A DNA stretch of 64,000 nucleotides from Cognatishimia activa (GCF_017798205.1 NZ_CP060010.1:3100001-3164000), one strand, 5' to 3'; numbered from the stretch's first letter, positions 34,834-46,339 are shown. Numbers and translations are program-made. The notes: a model not told the origin generated them from the letters alone.

Positions 34834-36375
34834 TTAATGGTCGCCAGCGTGCGCGGCATCAGCCATATGCGCAACGGCGGTGTCATAGTTAGCAATCAGC
34901 GCTTCAACCGAAGGGCCAATGATGTCGGTGACCAGCGATGGATAGACACCCAGGATCAGGGTCATTGCCACCAGCGGCGCGAAAATCCATTTCTCGCGCG
35001 GGGTCATGTCTTTGAGGGTCTTGAGGCTCTCTTTGATCAGATCGCCCATGACAACCCGACGATAGAGCCATAGCGCATAGGCCGCCGAGAAGATCACGCC
35101 CGAGGTCGCAATCGCTGCGATCCAGGTGTTTTTCTGGAAGGCGCCCATCAGCGTCAGAAATTCCCCGACAAAGCCCGAGGTGCCCGGCAGGCCGACGTTG
35201 GCCATGGTAAAGAACATGAAGATCAGCGCATAGGCCGGCATGCGGTTCACAAGACCGCCATAGGCGTCGATCTCGCGGGTGTGCATCCGGTCATAGATCA
35301 CGCCCACACAAAGGAAGAGCGCGCCAGAGATAAAGCCGTGGCTCAGCATCTGGAAGATCGCACCATCGATACCCTGCTGGTTCACAACAAAGATCCCCAT
35401 TGTCACGTAGCCCATGTGCGCAACGGATGAATAAGCGATCAGCTTCTTCATGTCTTCCTGCACCAGCGCCACCAGCGAGGTGTAGACAATCGCAATCGCG
35501 GACATCCACAGGACGAGGTCGGTAAGGACCTCGGACCCGATCGGGAACATTGGCAGGCTAAAGCGCAGGAAGCCGTAGCCCCCCATTTTCAACAGGATCG
35601 CAGCCAGAACCACAGACCCCGCCGTCGGCGCCTGAACATGCGCATCTGGCAACCAGGTGTGCACGGGCCACATCGGCATTTTCACCGCAAAAGAGGCAAA
35701 GAAGGCCAGGAACAGGAGCGTCTGCAGACCGCCAACGATATGCACGCCTAGGATCGAGAAGCTCTCGGACGCGAAGGTGTGGTTCATCAGGGTCGGAATG
35801 TCAGTCGTGCCCGCATCAGCAAACATCGCCACCATCGCCACCAGCATCAGCACAGAGCCAAGGAAGGTGTAGAGGAAGAACTTAAAGCTCGCATAGATGC
35901 GGTTCTTGCCGCCCCAGATACCGATGATCAGGAACATCGGGATAAGGCCTGCTTCAAAGAACAGATAGAAGAGCACCAGATCCAGCGCCATGAACACGCC
36001 AAGCATCAGCGTTTCCAGCAGCAGGAAGGCAATCATATATTCTTTGACGCGGTGCTTTACGTCCCAGGACGCGGCAATCGTCAGCGGCATCATGAAAGTC
36101 GTCAGCATCACAAACAGAACCGAAATCCCGTCCACGCCCATCTTGTACTGAAGCCCCAAGAGCCACTCGCGTTCTTCGACAAACTGCATGCCGGTGTTGT
36201 TCGGGTCGAACTCAGCCAGAATGAACAGAGAAACAAGGAAGGTGATCGTGGTCGCGATCAAGGCCACCCATTTGGCGTTGCGTTGCGCAGCAGCGTCGTC
36301 TCCGCGCAGGAAGACGAGCAGGATAGCTGCAGCCGCCAGCGGGATGAAGGTCACAATGGAAAGAAGGTTATCCAT
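34834..36375 (-). CDS. nuoM: NADH-quinone oxidoreductase subunit M
   Basis: Proton-pumping antiporter-like subunit. The 513 residues hold about 14 hydrophobic segments. Typical motifs are [19 protein letters not shown] (about 235-253) and [15 protein letters not shown], with the conserved proton-path lysines and glutamate ([17 protein letters not shown]). A single base is shared with the nuoL stop (TAATG). Confidence 0.97.
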   Translation of the reverse strand: MDNLLSIVTFIPLAAAAILLVFLRGDDAAAQRNAKWVALIATTITFLVSLFILAEFDPNNTGMQFVEEREWLLGLQYKMGVDGISVLFVMLTTFMMPLTIAASWDVKHRVKEYMIAFLLLETLMLGVFMALDLVLFYLFFEAGLIPMFLIIGIWGGKNRIYASFKFFLYTFLGSVLMLVAMVAMFADAGTTDIPTLMNHTFASESFSILGVHIVGGLQTLLFLAFFASFAVKMPMWPVHTWLPDAHVQAPTAGSVVLAAILLKMGGYGFLRFSLPMFPIGSEVLTDLVLWMSAIAIVYTSLVALVQEDMKKLIAYSSVAHMGYVTMGIFVVNQQGIDGAIFQMLSHGFISGALFLCVGVIYDRMHTREIDAYGGLVNRMPAYALIFMFFTMANVGLPGTSGFVGEFLTLMGAFQKNTWIAAIATSGVIFSAAYALWLYRRVVMGDLIKESLKTLKDMTPREKWIFAPLVAMTLILGVYPSLVTDIIGPSVEALIANYDTAVAHMADAAHAGDH

Positions 36376-38447
36376 TAGTGGGATCCTCCGGAGAAGGTCA
36401 TCCAGGTCACGAGAACGGCGATGCCGATCACCATGGCGAATGCGTAAGTAAAGATGTAGCCCGACTGCGCGCGGCCAGCGAGTTTGGTGAAGAAGGGCAC
36501 GATGCCCATGGCAACGCCATTGAGGAAGCCATCAATGACCGTTCCATCTCCGCGTTTCCACAGGAAGCGGCCCAGGGCCTGCGCGGGACGCACGATGAGG
36601 AAGTCATAGATCTCGTCAAAGTACCATTTGTTCAAAAGGAACAGGTAGAGCGGACGCTGGCTCTCGGCCACTTTGCGCGGCATGCTTGGGTCCCAAATGT
36701 AGAACCAAAGCGCGACGATTAGGCCCAGAAGCATCGACACAAACGGCGAGAGTTTCACCCAGGTCGGCACGTAGTGCGCTTCGTGCAGAATGGTGTTTTC
36801 TGGTTTGATATAAATCGCTGCTTCGCCCGGCTCATCCGCCATCACGTATTTCAGCTTGGACGCTTTCGGGTTGTTCTCGGCAACGGCTGCAGCCAGCTCT
36901 TTTGCGGGTTCTTCATAGTGACCGCCAAAGAACTTCACGACCTCATTGGTTTTGCCAAAGAAGCTGCCATACCAGATCGCACCGGCAAAGACCGCGCCAA
37001 CCGCCAGAACCCCAAGTGGGATCAGCATGACGCGCGGGCTTTCATGCGCGTGTTCATGGGTGTGCATGTCGCCCCGTGGTTTTCCGTAAAAGGTCAGGAA
37101 GATCAGACGCCAGCTGTAGAAAGACGTGAACAGAGCCGCCACGACCAGCATCCAGAAAGCATAGCCGCCGTTGGTTGCCGCATAGGCGCTCTCGATCACT
37201 GCGTCTTTCGAAGCAAAGCCCGCGAAGCCGATGTAGCCGCTGAGTGGAATACCAACGCCGGTGATTGCGAAAGTACCGATCATCATCGCCCAGAACGTAT
37301 AGGGCAGCTTTTTGCGCAGACCGCCATAGTTCCGCATGTCCTGCTCGTGGTGCATGCCGTGAATGACGGAGCCCGCGCCAAGGAAGAGCATCGCTTTGAA
37401 GAAGGCGTGTGTGAACAGGTGGAACATTGCGACCGAATACACGCCAACGCCTGCGGCTACGAACATGTAGCCGAGCTGCGAACAGGTCGAATATGCAATC
37501 ACGCGTTTGATGTCGTTCTGAACGAGGCCCACGGTCGCCGCGAAAAACGCAGTGGTCGCACCGAGGAAAGTCACGAACATCATCGCCTCAGGCGCGAACT
37601 CCATGATCGGAGACATGCGGCAGACAAGGAAAACACCTGCGGTCACCATGGTCGCCGCGTGGATCAGCGCGGAAACCGGGGTCGGGCCTTCCATCGCGTC
37701 GGGCAACCAGGTGTGCAGGATCAGCTGCGCCGATTTGCCCATTGCGCCAACAAACAGCAGGAAGGCGATCAGGTTTGCCGCGTTCCAGTCGGTCCAAAGG
37801 AACCGCACGGAGGTTTCAGCTAACATTGGGCCAGAGGCAAAGATCACATCAAAGTTGATGCTGTCGGTCAGCATGAACAGCGCGAAAATCCCCAGCGCAA
37901 AGCCAAAGTCACCCACACGGTTCACCACAAAGGCTTTGATCGCCGCCGCCCCTGCGCTCTGTTTCTTCCAGTAGAACCCGATCAACAGATAGGACGCGAC
38001 GCCCACGCCTTCCCAGCCAAAGAACATCTGAACAAGGTTGTCAGAGGTCACCAGCATCAACATCGCAAAGGTGAAGAAGCTGAGGTAGGCGAAGAAGCGC
38101 GCTTTGTAGTTTTGATCGTGATCAAAGTTCTCGTCATGCGCCATGTAGCCGAACGAATACAGGTGCACGAGCGCGGAAACCGTGGTCACAACGATCAACA
38201 TGGTCGAGGTCAGACGGTCCAGACGGATCGACCAGCTGGTGTCCAAAGACCCTGATTGAATGAAGTTCAGGATGTGGATCTGCTCGGTTTCAGACCCGTG
38301 GGTCAGGAACACAATCCAGCTCAGCAGAGCGGCAAGGAACAAAAGGCCGGTGGTCACATATTGCGCCGCCGTTTCTCCGATGTATCGCCAGCCAAAGCCT
38401 GCGATGATGGCGCCCACCAGTGGGGCAAAAAGGATGATCGTTTCCAT
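36375..38447 (-). CDS. nuoL: NADH-quinone oxidoreductase subunit L
   Basis: Largest antiporter-like subunit, with the long lateral helix HL that runs along nuoM and nuoN. The 690 residues include [18 protein letters not shown], the motif [27 protein letters not shown] and [17 protein letters not shown]. The C-terminal extension (about 500-690) holds the HL helix region and the last segments. Six bases separate it from nuoK. Confidence 0.97.
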   Translation of the reverse strand: METIILFAPLVGAIIAGFGWRYIGETAAQYVTTGLLFLAALLSWIVFLTHGSETEQIHILNFIQSGSLDTSWSIRLDRLTSTMLIVVTTVSALVHLYSFGYMAHDENFDHDQNYKARFFAYLSFFTFAMLMLVTSDNLVQMFFGWEGVGVASYLLIGFYWKKQSAGAAAIKAFVVNRVGDFGFALGIFALFMLTDSINFDVIFASGPMLAETSVRFLWTDWNAANLIAFLLFVGAMGKSAQLILHTWLPDAMEGPTPVSALIHAATMVTAGVFLVCRMSPIMEFAPEAMMFVTFLGATTAFFAATVGLVQNDIKRVIAYSTCSQLGYMFVAAGVGVYSVAMFHLFTHAFFKAMLFLGAGSVIHGMHHEQDMRNYGGLRKKLPYTFWAMMIGTFAITGVGIPLSGYIGFAGFASKDAVIESAYAATNGGYAFWMLVVAALFTSFYSWRLIFLTFYGKPRGDMHTHEHAHESPRVMLIPLGVLAVGAVFAGAIWYGSFFGKTNEVVKFFGGHYEEPAKELAAAVAENNPKASKLKYVMADEPGEAAIYIKPENTILHEAHYVPTWVKLSPFVSMLLGLIVALWFYIWDPSMPRKVAESQRPLYLFLLNKWYFDEIYDFLIVRPAQALGRFLWKRGDGTVIDGFLNGVAMGIVPFFTKLAGRAQSGYIFTYAFAMVIGIAVLVTWMTFSGGSH

Positions 38448-38453
38448 GCCCGA

Positions 38454-38759
38454 TTAGCCTTTCATCACGTTGACGTCTTCGACCGCGATCGTGCCGCGGT
38501 TTCTGAAGAAGCTGACGAGGATCGCGAGACCAATCGCCGCTTCTGCCGCCGCAACCGTCAGGACAAAGAGCGTGAAAACCTGCCCGACCAGATCTCCGAG
38601 GAAACTGGAGAAGGCTACAAGGTTGATGTTCACCGCCAAGAGCATCAGTTCGATTGACATCAGCAGGATGATCACATTCTTCCGGTTCAAAAAGAGCCCG
38701 AAGATGCCGATGACGAACAGCGTGGCTGCCACCGTAAGATAATGTTCTAGACCTATCAT
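38454..38759 (-). CDS. nuoK: NADH-quinone oxidoreductase subunit K
   Basis: A 101-residue, three-helix membrane subunit near the quinone site. Visible are the conserved glutamates in [13 protein letters not shown] and [12 protein letters not shown], which lie in the central hydrophilic axis. It is preceded by a 73-bp gap with two perfect hairpins, one of the two largest gaps in the nuo operon. Confidence 0.97.
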   Translation of the reverse strand: MIGLEHYLTVAATLFVIGIFGLFLNRKNVIILLMSIELMLLAVNINLVAFSSFLGDLVGQVFTLFVLTVAAAEAAIGLAILVSFFRNRGTIAVEDVNVMKG

Positions 38760-38787
38760 TTTTGTCCCTCGGTCTTTGCGTCGGTCC

Positions 38788-38830
38788 CGTTTTCTTGCAA
38801 AGAAAACGCGTCGATTTCTTTCAGAAATCG
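38788..38830 (-). repeat. Two perfect intercistronic hairpins between nuoJ and nuoK
   Basis: Hairpin 1 is CGTTTTCTT-GCA-AAGAAAACG (38788-38808, 9-bp arms). Hairpin 2 is CGATTTCT-TTC-AGAAATCG (38812-38830, 8-bp arms). They lie directly in the mRNA gap with neither a T-run nor a gene. They may stabilise or process the long nuo mRNA; function is inference. Confidence 0.7.
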
Positions 38831-38832
38831 GG

Positions 38833-39441
38833 TCAGAGTCCCTGCCCCGGTTTCACATCTTTCAATTCCATAGCTTGCGCCGGATCACGCCACATCTGCT
38901 CCAATACGTTCTGACGCTTGATGTCGCGACGGTGGCGCAGGGTCAGCACGATGGCTCCGATCATCGCCACCAACAGGATCAACCCCGCCAGTTGGAACAG
39001 CATGAAATATTGATCATAGATCAAAAGGCCCAGAGCCGCAGTGTTCGTCACACCCTCAGGCGCAACCGCCTCACGCAGCGCCTGCGCGTTCTCGGCTTCG
39101 GTCCAGGCGCCAAAGGCCAGACCGAATTGCATCAGCAGAACCACCCCAATCAGCAAGGCAATCGGCAGATATTGCGCCATGCCGGCCTTAAGCTCGGCAA
39201 AGTCGACATCCAGCATCATCACCACGAAGAGGAACAGCACCGCGACCGCCCCCACGTAGACGATGATCAAGAGCATCGCGACGAACTCAGCCCCCAGCAG
39301 AACGAAAAGCCCGGCAGAGCTGAGGAAAGACAGGATCAGCCAGAGCACAGAATGCACCGGGTTCTTGCTGATCACGGTAAACAGCCCGCCTGCGACCACT
39401 GAGATCGCGAAAAGGTAAAAGGCAAATGCAGCGATAGTCAT
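38833..39441 (-). CDS. nuoJ: NADH-quinone oxidoreductase subunit J
   Basis: A 202-residue membrane subunit with five helices. It shows [51 protein letters not shown], including the pi-bulge helix region known from complex I structures. The start overlaps the stop of the preceding CMD-family gene (ATGA). Confidence 0.97.
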   Translation of the reverse strand: MTIAAFAFYLFAISVVAGGLFTVISKNPVHSVLWLILSFLSSAGLFVLLGAEFVAMLLIIVYVGAVAVLFLFVVMMLDVDFAELKAGMAQYLPIALLIGVVLLMQFGLAFGAWTEAENAQALREAVAPEGVTNTAALGLLIYDQYFMLFQLAGLILLVAMIGAIVLTLRHRRDIKRQNVLEQMWRDPAQAMELKDVKPGQGL

Positions 39442-39845
39442 GTGTCATCTTCCTCGGATTCAGCCAGAACCTCTTGCGCGAGTTCCATCACTTTGGTCAT
39501 GGCAGGGATGCCGGCGAACATGGACATCTGTCCGATACATTCGACGATTTCCTGTTTCGTCGCGCCCGCCTCAAGCAGGTGGCGCACGGTCAGGCGGACC
39601 TGAGATTCAGCCTGCCCGCCTAGAACGGTCAAAGCCGCGAGCGTCAGCAAAAGGCGCGTCTTGGCGTCCAGCCCGTCTTTGTTCAGCGTATTGCCAAAGA
39701 ACATTTCCATCATGTCTTTGGGCATGGTCGGCCAGAGGTTTTCAAACCCCTTAGGCGTGAAGGATTCCAGCGCAGGGTTCATGGCCTTGGCCATGTCCTG
39801 ATACTGCGCGATCATCGCTTCGAATGGGTTCTTTGGATCGCTCAT
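39438..39845 (-). CDS. Carboxymuconolactone decarboxylase (CMD) family protein in the nuo operon
   Basis: A 135-residue AhpD/CMD-fold protein of the gamma-CMD type, with [47 protein letters not shown] (about 60-105). The AhpD CxxC pair is absent, so a peroxidase role is unlikely; a lone Cys remains in VECIGQ. The ATG at 39845 overlaps the nuoI stop, and its stop overlaps the nuoJ start, so it is tightly inserted between nuoI and nuoJ. Function in complex I is unknown. Confidence 0.87.
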   Translation of the reverse strand: MSDPKNPFEAMIAQYQDMAKAMNPALESFTPKGFENLWPTMPKDMMEMFFGNTLNKDGLDAKTRLLLTLAALTVLGGQAESQVRLTVRHLLEAGATKQEIVECIGQMSMFAGIPAMTKVMELAQEVLAESEEDDT

Positions 39846-40336
39846 CGGTAGGGTGCATCCAATTCCAGATTGCGCGCGATCTCGGCTTCCCAACGGTCGC
39901 CATTCGCAAGCAACTTTTCTTTGTCGTAAAACAGCTCTTCACGGGTCTCGGTGGCGAATTCGAAATTCGGGCCTTCGACGATCGCATCCACCGGGCAGGC
40001 CTCTTGGCAGAAGCCGCAATAGATGCATTTCGTCATGTCGATGTCATAGCGCGTGGTCCGGCGGCTGCCGTCTTCGCGGGGTTCCGCGTCAATGGTGATC
40101 GCCTGCGCCGGGCAGATCGCTTCGCAAAGTTTACAGGCAATGCAGCGCTCTTCGCCGTTGGGATAGCGGCGCAGCACGTGTTCACCGCGGAAACGCGGGC
40201 TCAGCGGCCCTTTTTCATGCGGGTAGTTCAGCGTCGCTTTGGGGGCGAAGAAATACTTCAGACCCAGCTGGAAGCCTTTGATGAAATCCGCCAGCAGAAA
40301 GTATTTCGCGGCGCGGGTGTAGTCGATGTTTGCCAT
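39842..40336 (-). CDS. nuoI: NADH-quinone oxidoreductase subunit I
   Basis: Peripheral-arm subunit carrying clusters N6a and N6b. The 164-residue protein has two classical four-Cys 4Fe-4S motifs, [12 protein letters not shown] and [12 protein letters not shown]. The N-terminal amphipathic part attaches to the membrane arm. It overlaps the CMD gene by ATGA. Confidence 0.97.
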   Translation of the reverse strand: MANIDYTRAAKYFLLADFIKGFQLGLKYFFAPKATLNYPHEKGPLSPRFRGEHVLRRYPNGEERCIACKLCEAICPAQAITIDAEPREDGSRRTTRYDIDMTKCIYCGFCQEACPVDAIVEGPNFEFATETREELFYDKEKLLANGDRWEAEIARNLELDAPYR

Positions 40337-40338
40337 CC

Positions 40339-41376
40339 TTAGCCTCCGATCGCCCAGCGGGCATAGGCGCCGCCAAAGGCCTCAAATTTCGCGAGGAACG
40401 CCACGATCACGACCCAGATCAGAGACATCGGCAGGAAGACTTTCCAACCAATACGCATCAGCTGGTCATAGCGGTAGCGCGGGGTGATTGCCTTTACCAT
40501 CGCAAAGACAAAGAAGAAGAAGGCCATCTTAGCGACCATCCAAAGTGCACCATCCTCAATGCCCGGGATCGGGGACAACCAACCGCCAAAGAACAAGAGC
40601 GACGTAAGCGCGCACATCAGGAAGATGGCGATATATTCACCGGCCATGAACAAAAGGAACGGCGTTGAGGAATATTCCACCTGATAGCCAGCCACCAGTT
40701 CGGATTCCGCTTCGGGCAGGTCGAACGGCGGGCGGTTGGTTTCCGCCAAGGCGCTGATAAAGAACAGGAAGACCATCGGGAAATGCGGCAGCCAGTACCA
40801 GCTGAAGAAGCCATAGTCTCCGTCCTGCGCGCGGACGATGTCGCCGAAGTTCATGGAGCCAGAGGAAATGATGATGCCGATGATGATCAGACCGATAGAG
40901 ACCTCATAAGAGATCATCTGAGCTGCAGAGCGCAAGCTCCCTAGGAATGGGTATTTCGAGTTAGACGCCCAACCGCCCATGATCACGCCGTAAACCTCAA
41001 GCGATGAGACCGCGAAGACATAGAGGATCGCCACGTTGATGTCGGACAAAACCCATGTGTCATTAAACGGGATCACCGCCCAGGCAATCAGCGCCAGCAC
41101 AAAGGACGTCAGCGGCGCCAGCATAAAGACCGTTTTATCCGCACCCGCAGGCACAACGATCTCTTTCACCACATATTTCAACGCATCCGCGACGGTTTGC
41201 AAAAGGCCCCAGGCCCCCACCACGTTCGGGCCACGCCGCATTTGCACAGCCGCCCAGATTTTGCGGTCCCCATAGACAAGGAACAGAAGCGAGATCATCA
41301 CAAAGCCCACAACAGCAAGCACTTGCGCGACGATGATGACGCCTATTCCAAGAGGGGTTGTCAGAAATTCAGCCAT
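40339..41376 (-). CDS. nuoH: NADH-quinone oxidoreductase subunit H
   Basis: A 345-residue membrane subunit that forms the quinone-entry channel between the peripheral and membrane arms. It shows [27 protein letters not shown] (about 41-67), [24 protein letters not shown] (about 214-237) and the C-terminal [15 protein letters not shown]. Eight TM segments are expected. Two bases separate it from nuoI. Confidence 0.97.
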   Translation of the reverse strand: MAEFLTTPLGIGVIIVAQVLAVVGFVMISLLFLVYGDRKIWAAVQMRRGPNVVGAWGLLQTVADALKYVVKEIVVPAGADKTVFMLAPLTSFVLALIAWAVIPFNDTWVLSDINVAILYVFAVSSLEVYGVIMGGWASNSKYPFLGSLRSAAQMISYEVSIGLIIIGIIISSGSMNFGDIVRAQDGDYGFFSWYWLPHFPMVFLFFISALAETNRPPFDLPEAESELVAGYQVEYSSTPFLLFMAGEYIAIFLMCALTSLLFFGGWLSPIPGIEDGALWMVAKMAFFFFVFAMVKAITPRYRYDQLMRIGWKVFLPMSLIWVVIVAFLAKFEAFGGAYARWAIGG

Positions 41377-41382
41377 TGGTCC

Positions 41383-41796
41383 TCACACCGTGGGTATTCC
41401 GTTTTCTTCGCAGGCCGCGACCGTGACTTCTGCGTCAATGGTCTTAAGCCCACGGGGCAAAGCAGGCGACACGGTATAGACCGCATCTCCGAGCCATTTA
41501 TCGCCCTCGATTTCAATTGTTGTGCGCACGTGGCGCGCAAATCCAAAGCCGCGGATCAGCGCATATTGCGCGGCGGCACATTCGGCATAGTCATCCAGCG
41601 CTTCGGGGTCTCGGGCGTTCTGCATTTCCACGTGGAAATTCACCAGATCACCATCCAAAAGCGTGGTTTGAATACCGTCATAGCTTGGGGACAAATCCGA
41701 CACCTCGCGGGTGACAGAGCCCTCTTGCATCGTGCAAGCCGACAGGCCGGCGACCAGCGCCAGCGAAGTCAGTGCCTTATGCAATGTTGCCCCCAT
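41383..41796 (-). CDS. Small lipoprotein in the nuo operon (between nuoG and nuoH)
   Basis: A 137-residue protein with a lipoprotein signal peptide, lipobox LSAC with lipidated Cys at about residue 21. The mature part has a Cys pair near CAAAQYALIRGFGF and VTVAACEENG, possibly forming a disulfide in the periplasm. It lies 8 bp after nuoG and 6 bp before nuoH, so it is within the operon. I do not recognise a named family. Confidence 0.75.
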   Translation of the reverse strand: MGATLHKALTSLALVAGLSACTMQEGSVTREVSDLSPSYDGIQTTLLDGDLVNFHVEMQNARDPEALDDYAECAAAQYALIRGFGFARHVRTTIEIEGDKWLGDAVYTVSPALPRGLKTIDAEVTVAACEENGIPTV

Positions 41797-41804
41797 TCTC
41801 GGTC

Positions 41805-43823
41805 TTACTCCGCAGCCAGCGGCGCATCTTTGCGCGCTTTGGCATTGGCCGATAGCTCTGCCATCAAGGTTGAGGCGCGGGCAATCGGGTTGGTCAGATA
41901 GAAATCATTGATCGCGTTGCGGAAATCCGCATTGCCGAGGCTGTCCGTCGCCAGCGCTTCGCCTTCGTTTTCAATGACTTCGTCGATTTTCTTGAGGTGC
42001 GGCACGTCCGTCACCAGCGCATTGCGCAGTTGCGCGAGGCTGTCGTAAGGCAGCGTCGCCCCAAGTTCGGCAGAGAGCGCCCGCAGGATCGCCCAGTTCT
42101 CTTTCGCCTCACCCGGCGCAAAGTTCGCGCGCATGGCCAGCTGTGGGCGGCCTTCGGTGTTCACGAACAGACCGTTTTCCTCTGTGTAGGCGGCACCCGG
42201 CAGGATCACATCCGCGCGCATCGCGCCACGGTCGCCGTGAGAGCCCTGATAGATCACAAATGGGCCTTGGTCGATGTCGACCTCATCGGCGCCCATGTTG
42301 TAGATGACCTCGGCACCCTCGGTTGCGGCCAAAAGCCCGCCCTCGGTAACCGCACCCACATCCATTGCACCCACACGGCTGGCTGCGGTGTGCAGAACCA
42401 AGAGTTTCGACTTGGTTTCCGCAGCGAGCTGTTGAGCGGCCGCGAGGACCGCGAGCCCATCCGCTTCGTTCAAAGCACCCTGGCCGACGATCACAACGGA
42501 CGGCACATCCAGCACCGGACCATGCTTCCCGCCCAACAGAGTGCCGAGCGCTTTGCGGTCGGTGCCTGCGTGGTGGTAGTCATAAGTCAGATCAGCGGCT
42601 TCACCCACCAGACCTACATTCGCGCCATTGATCCACGCCTTGCGGATCCGTGCATTCAGAACCGGAGCCTCTACCCGAGGGTTCGTGCCGATCAGCATGA
42701 TGTATTTGGCGGCATCGATGTCTTCGACAGAGGCCGTGCCCACGTAACCCGCGCGGTTGCCAATCGGCAGGCGCGCATTGTCGGTGCGGCATTCAACGCT
42801 ACCGCCCTGCCCTTCGACCAAGGCCTTGAGCGCATACGTCGCCTCAACAGACACCAGATCGCCGATCAGACCCGCGACTTTCTTGCCCTTCATGGCCTCG
42901 GCCACTTTGGTCAGAGCCTCAGGCCAGCTTGCCGGACGCAACTTGCCGTTTTCACGCACATAGGGGCGATCCAGACGCTGACGGCGCAGGCCGTCCCAGA
43001 CGAAACGGGTTTTGTCGGAAATCCACTCCTCATTCACGCCATCATGGTTGCGCGGCATGATCCGCATGACTTCGCGACCCTTGGTGTCCACGCGAATGTT
43101 GGAACCCAAAGCGTCCATCACATCGATGGTCTCGGTCTTGGTCAGCTCCCATGGGCGGGCGGTGAAGGAATATGGCTTAGACGTCAGCGCACCAACTGGG
43201 CAGAGGTCAATGATATTGCCCTGCAGGTTGCTGTCCAAAGTCTGGTTCAGATAGCTGGTGATCTCGGCGTCTTCGCCACGACCAGTCTGGCCCATCTGGT
43301 TGATGCCCGCGACCTCAGTCGTGAAACGCACGCAGCGGGTGCAGGAAATGCAGCGGGTCATCACAGTGCCGACCAGCGGACCCAGATCCAGATCATCCAC
43401 CGCGCGTTTGGCTTCCTTAAAGCGGGAGCCTGACACACCATAGGCCATTGCCTGATCCTGCAGATCGCATTCACCGCCTTGGTCACAAATCGGGCAATCC
43501 AGCGGGTGGTTGATCAGAAGGAACTCCATCACGCCTTCGCGCGCCTTCTTCACCATTGGCGAGTTGGTCTTGACCACAGGCGGCTGGCCCTCGGGACCAG
43601 GCCGCAAGTCACGTACCTGCATCGCACAGGACGCTGCAGGCTTCGGAGGCCCGCCGACCACCTCTACAAGACACATCCGACAGTTGCCCGCGATAGACAG
43701 GCGCTCGTGATAGCAGAAGCGCGGCACCTCGACCCCGGCCTGTTCACAGGCCTGGATCAGCGTCAGCGCGCCGTCTACTTCCACTTCTTGCTCGTCGATG
43801 ATGATCTTGCGTAGGTCTGACAT
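41805..43823 (-). CDS. nuoG: NADH-quinone oxidoreductase subunit G
   Basis: Large peripheral subunit with clusters N1b, N4 and N5. The 672 residues begin with a 2Fe-2S ferredoxin domain ([30 protein letters not shown]), then the N5 site ([20 protein letters not shown], CxxCxxxxxC type), the N4 motif [10 protein letters not shown], and a molybdopterin-oxidoreductase-like domain without evident catalytic role. Length fits the alphaproteobacterial form. Confidence 0.97.
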   Translation of the reverse strand: MSDLRKIIIDEQEVEVDGALTLIQACEQAGVEVPRFCYHERLSIAGNCRMCLVEVVGGPPKPAASCAMQVRDLRPGPEGQPPVVKTNSPMVKKAREGVMEFLLINHPLDCPICDQGGECDLQDQAMAYGVSGSRFKEAKRAVDDLDLGPLVGTVMTRCISCTRCVRFTTEVAGINQMGQTGRGEDAEITSYLNQTLDSNLQGNIIDLCPVGALTSKPYSFTARPWELTKTETIDVMDALGSNIRVDTKGREVMRIMPRNHDGVNEEWISDKTRFVWDGLRRQRLDRPYVRENGKLRPASWPEALTKVAEAMKGKKVAGLIGDLVSVEATYALKALVEGQGGSVECRTDNARLPIGNRAGYVGTASVEDIDAAKYIMLIGTNPRVEAPVLNARIRKAWINGANVGLVGEAADLTYDYHHAGTDRKALGTLLGGKHGPVLDVPSVVIVGQGALNEADGLAVLAAAQQLAAETKSKLLVLHTAASRVGAMDVGAVTEGGLLAATEGAEVIYNMGADEVDIDQGPFVIYQGSHGDRGAMRADVILPGAAYTEENGLFVNTEGRPQLAMRANFAPGEAKENWAILRALSAELGATLPYDSLAQLRNALVTDVPHLKKIDEVIENEGEALATDSLGNADFRNAINDFYLTNPIARASTLMAELSANAKARKDAPLAAE

Positions 43824-43825
43824 AC

Positions 43826-44221
43826 TCAGTTGGCCCTTAACAGCCTGCCGATTTGGCTGGATTTTGCGATTTCAGCACGCCCAAGCGCGCAATAGGTTTC
43901 CGCGTCGCCTTTAACGACACCGTTGTTCTTCATGTAGGCTTCGCCCTCGGCCCGCATCGCGGCCTTATTGGCCTCGCTTTTGCGAAAGGCATCGATTTCA
44001 GCCTGGCTATAGCCCATGCCCTCTGCTTCGTTCTGAATAGAGTTCAGACGCAGAGCCGCCCGCACCATCCGTGCGGAAATCGACGGGCATGTCTCGCGGA
44101 TCTCATTGGCGATCCCGATGTTCAACAGACCGTTCCAGACGGATGGAACATCTTTCAGATCCTGCTTCGCCTGAGCCGCGCCTGCCGCAACGACAAATCC
44201 TGCAATCAACATCATGCGCAT
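43826..44221 (-). CDS. DUF5333-type exported protein in the nuo operon
   Basis: A 131-residue protein with signal peptide ([19 protein letters not shown]). The mature region, [57 protein letters not shown], matches in memory the DUF5333 family seen in Rhodobacteraceae nuo operons. Two Cys (RETCPS, ETYCALG) could form a disulfide. A frame from 44314 is rejected for lack of signal. The start lies after a 169-bp gap that holds a palindrome. Role unknown; two bases separate it from nuoG. Confidence 0.78.
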   Translation of the reverse strand: MRMMLIAGFVVAAGAAQAKQDLKDVPSVWNGLLNIGIANEIRETCPSISARMVRAALRLNSIQNEAEGMGYSQAEIDAFRKSEANKAAMRAEGEAYMKNNGVVKGDAETYCALGRAEIAKSSQIGRLLRAN

Positions 44222-44298
44222 GTGTTTTCTCCTTCCATGGCAAATGCCCCGCGCTTCACTATGCGCGAAGGCCCATTTCCAAAGGAAAAATCGGGCGC

Positions 44299-44313
44299 TG
44301 TTATGCAATAACA
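44299..44313. repeat. Perfect 15-nt inverted repeat TGTTAT-GCA-ATAACA
   Basis: It lies in the largest gap of the nuo operon (169 bp), about 80 bp upstream of the DUF5333 gene. Arms are perfect (6 bp). It could be an operator near an internal promoter, or a hairpin in the mRNA. No -35/-10 pair is convincing by eye. Confidence 0.4.
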
Positions 44314-44390
44314 CGAGCTATTCCCGCCCATTTCGGCGCGGAATTGCCCAGTGTCGGCAAGGATTGACCCAGGATATGAAACAATCAGTC

Positions 44391-44744
44391 TCACGGACGG
44401 CACTGCCCCTTTAAGATCAGGCTGTCGCGATTAACTTGGGTGGCGGCCTCTTCGCTCAGGGGATCAACGTCCCATTTGATGGTCGAGGTGCCGAAGTTCT
44501 CAATGCAGTATTCGGTGCCACCATAATGCGCAGCCCCTTTCGCGCCCTCAAGCGAGCGCGACACAGGACCGGCGGTCACGGTGAAAAACGTGCGGTCGTC
44601 TTTATCAATCCGCTTGGCGCTAATCCGCATACGCTCGCCATCAAAACGCAAGCCGTCGTCTTTCTTAAGACGGCTACAGCCTGACATCGCAGTCAGAGCC
44701 AAAGCGGCGCAGAGGCCGAAGGTTACGTATGAGGACGTCCGCAT
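44391..44744 (-). CDS. Small lipoprotein in the nuo operon (between nuoF and DUF5333)
   Basis: A 117-residue lipoprotein with lipobox MSGC (Cys at about residue 23). The mature part is charged and contains TEYCIENFGTSTIKWDVDP, with a further Cys near the end (LKGQCRP). It starts 11 bp after the nuoF stop. The gap to the next gene (169 bp) is unusual for this operon. Family not recognised. Confidence 0.75.
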   Translation of the reverse strand: MRTSSYVTFGLCAALALTAMSGCSRLKKDDGLRFDGERMRISAKRIDKDDRTFFTVTAGPVSRSLEGAKGAAHYGGTEYCIENFGTSTIKWDVDPLSEEAATQVNRDSLILKGQCRP

Positions 44745-44755
44745 GGGGTTTCTCC

Positions 44756-46054
44756 TTACTCGGCAGCGATCGCCGAACGGCGACCCTTTTGCTGTGCCTT
44801 GATGCGGTCTTCGATCTCATCGCGGAAGTTGCGGATGAGGCCCTGGATCGGCCAAGCCGCCGCATCGCCAAGAGCACAGATGGTGTGGCCTTCAACCTGT
44901 TTGGTCACATCCCACAGCATGTCGATTTCTTCTGGATCCGCATTGCCCTGCACCAGACGATCCATCACGCGCATCATCCAGCCGGTGCCTTCGCGGCAGG
45001 GCGTACACTGACCGCAGCTCTCGTGTTTATAGAATTTCGACAAACGCCAGATCGCTTTGATGATGTCGGTGTCATTGTCCATGACAATAACCGCTGCGGT
45101 GCCAAGGCCCGAGCCCAGATCGTTGCGCAGGTAGTCGAAATCCATGATTGCGTCGCGCATGTTCTCGCCGCGCACACAAGGCACGGACGAGCCACCCGGA
45201 ATAACCGCTTTCAGATTGTTCCAACCGCCCCGGATTCCGCCGCAATGCTTTTCGATCAGCTCTTCAAAAGTGATCGACATAGCCTCTTCGACGACGCACG
45301 GGTTGTTCACATGGCCCGAGATCGCAAAGAGCTTAGTGCCCGCATTGTTCGGGCGGCCAAAGCCCGCGAACCACTCGCCGCCACGGCGCAGGATCGTCGG
45401 CACAACGGCGATGGATTCCACGTTGTTCACGGTGGTCGGACAGCCATAAAGCCCAGCCCCCGCCGGAAACGGCGGTTTCATGCGCGGCATGCCTTTTTTG
45501 CCCTCAAGGCTCTCAATCAGCGCGGTTTCTTCACCGCAGATATAAGCGCCAGCCCCGTGATGCAGGAAGATATCGAAATCCCAGCCGGAACCAGCGGCAT
45601 TGCGACCCAACAGACCCGCGTCATAGGCCTCATCAATAGCGATCTGCAGCGCCTCGCGCTCGCGGATATATTCGCCGCGCAGATAGATATAGCAGGTATG
45701 CGCCTGCATCGCGAAAGAGGCGATCAGACAGCCTTCAATCAGCGTATGCGGATCATGGCGCATGATCTCGCGGTCTTTACAGGTGCCAGGCTCGGATTCA
45801 TCGGCGTTCACGACCAGATAGGCCGGACGACCGTCGCTTTCCTTGGGCATGAAGGACCACTTAAGGCCTGTCGGGAAACCCGCGCCGCCGCGACCGCGCA
45901 GACCAGAGGCCTTCATCGTGTCGATGATCCAGTCACGACCCTTTTCAATGATCCCCGCCGTGCCGTCCCAATGGCCACGCTGCTTCGCGCCCGCAAGCGT
46001 GCGCTCGTGCATACCGTAAAGGTTGGTAAAGATGCGGTCTTGATCCTTGAGCAT
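44756..46054 (-). CDS. nuoF: NADH-quinone oxidoreductase subunit F
   Basis: NADH-binding subunit carrying FMN and 4Fe-4S cluster N3. The 432-residue protein has the FMN/NADH motif [15 protein letters not shown] (about 64-78), the cluster motif [14 protein letters not shown] (about 354-367), and [15 protein letters not shown] much longer frame upstream overlaps DUF5337 and the intergenic region; the ATG at 46054 follows AAGGG and begins the conserved [14 protein letters not shown]. Confidence 0.97.
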   Translation of the reverse strand: MLKDQDRIFTNLYGMHERTLAGAKQRGHWDGTAGIIEKGRDWIIDTMKASGLRGRGGAGFPTGLKWSFMPKESDGRPAYLVVNADESEPGTCKDREIMRHDPHTLIEGCLIASFAMQAHTCYIYLRGEYIREREALQIAIDEAYDAGLLGRNAAGSGWDFDIFLHHGAGAYICGEETALIESLEGKKGMPRMKPPFPAGAGLYGCPTTVNNVESIAVVPTILRRGGEWFAGFGRPNNAGTKLFAISGHVNNPCVVEEAMSITFEELIEKHCGGIRGGWNNLKAVIPGGSSVPCVRGENMRDAIMDFDYLRNDLGSGLGTAAVIVMDNDTDIIKAIWRLSKFYKHESCGQCTPCREGTGWMMRVMDRLVQGNADPEEIDMLWDVTKQVEGHTICALGDAAAWPIQGLIRNFRDEIEDRIKAQQKGRRSAIAAE

Positions 46055-46059
46055 CCGGT

Positions 46060-46284
46060 CTACCCTTTTTCTGCCTGACGCATGCGCCAGATCTGATAAA
46101 TATTCACAAACGCCCAGATGAGCGCCGCTAAGGCCGCGAAATCGAACAAGAGCGCATAGCGCCCCGCCAGTCCGACCATTGGCCCGATGACTTGAAGAAG
46201 CATCCAGACAATCAGCGTTCCGGCGATCACAAGGCTGACTGTACGTCCCTTGCGTGCCATGGCTGTGTCCTTCTCGCGCTCCAT
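46060..46284 (-). CDS. DUF5337-type small membrane protein in the nuo operon
   Basis: A 74-residue protein with two hydrophobic segments (about 17-38 and 42-62), matching the DUF5337 proteins seen between nuoE and nuoF in Rhodobacteraceae. The ATG at 46284 has GAGGG 5 bases upstream; a second ATG at 46260 (MARKGRTVS...) also has AAGGA and cannot be excluded. It ends 6 bp before nuoF. Function unknown. Confidence 0.8.
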   Translation of the reverse strand: MEREKDTAMARKGRTVSLVIAGTLIVWMLLQVIGPMVGLAGRYALLFDFAALAALIWAFVNIYQIWRMRQAEKG

Positions 46285-46339
46285 CTCGTCCCTCGTGTTG
46301 CATCAAGGCGCGACGATCCGCGCCCTGACATGTTCTGTT

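Noticed and set aside
41997-43433. A 478-codon plus-strand frame opposite nuoG
   Set aside because: Frame created by codon bias; nuoG carries all cluster motifs on the other strand.
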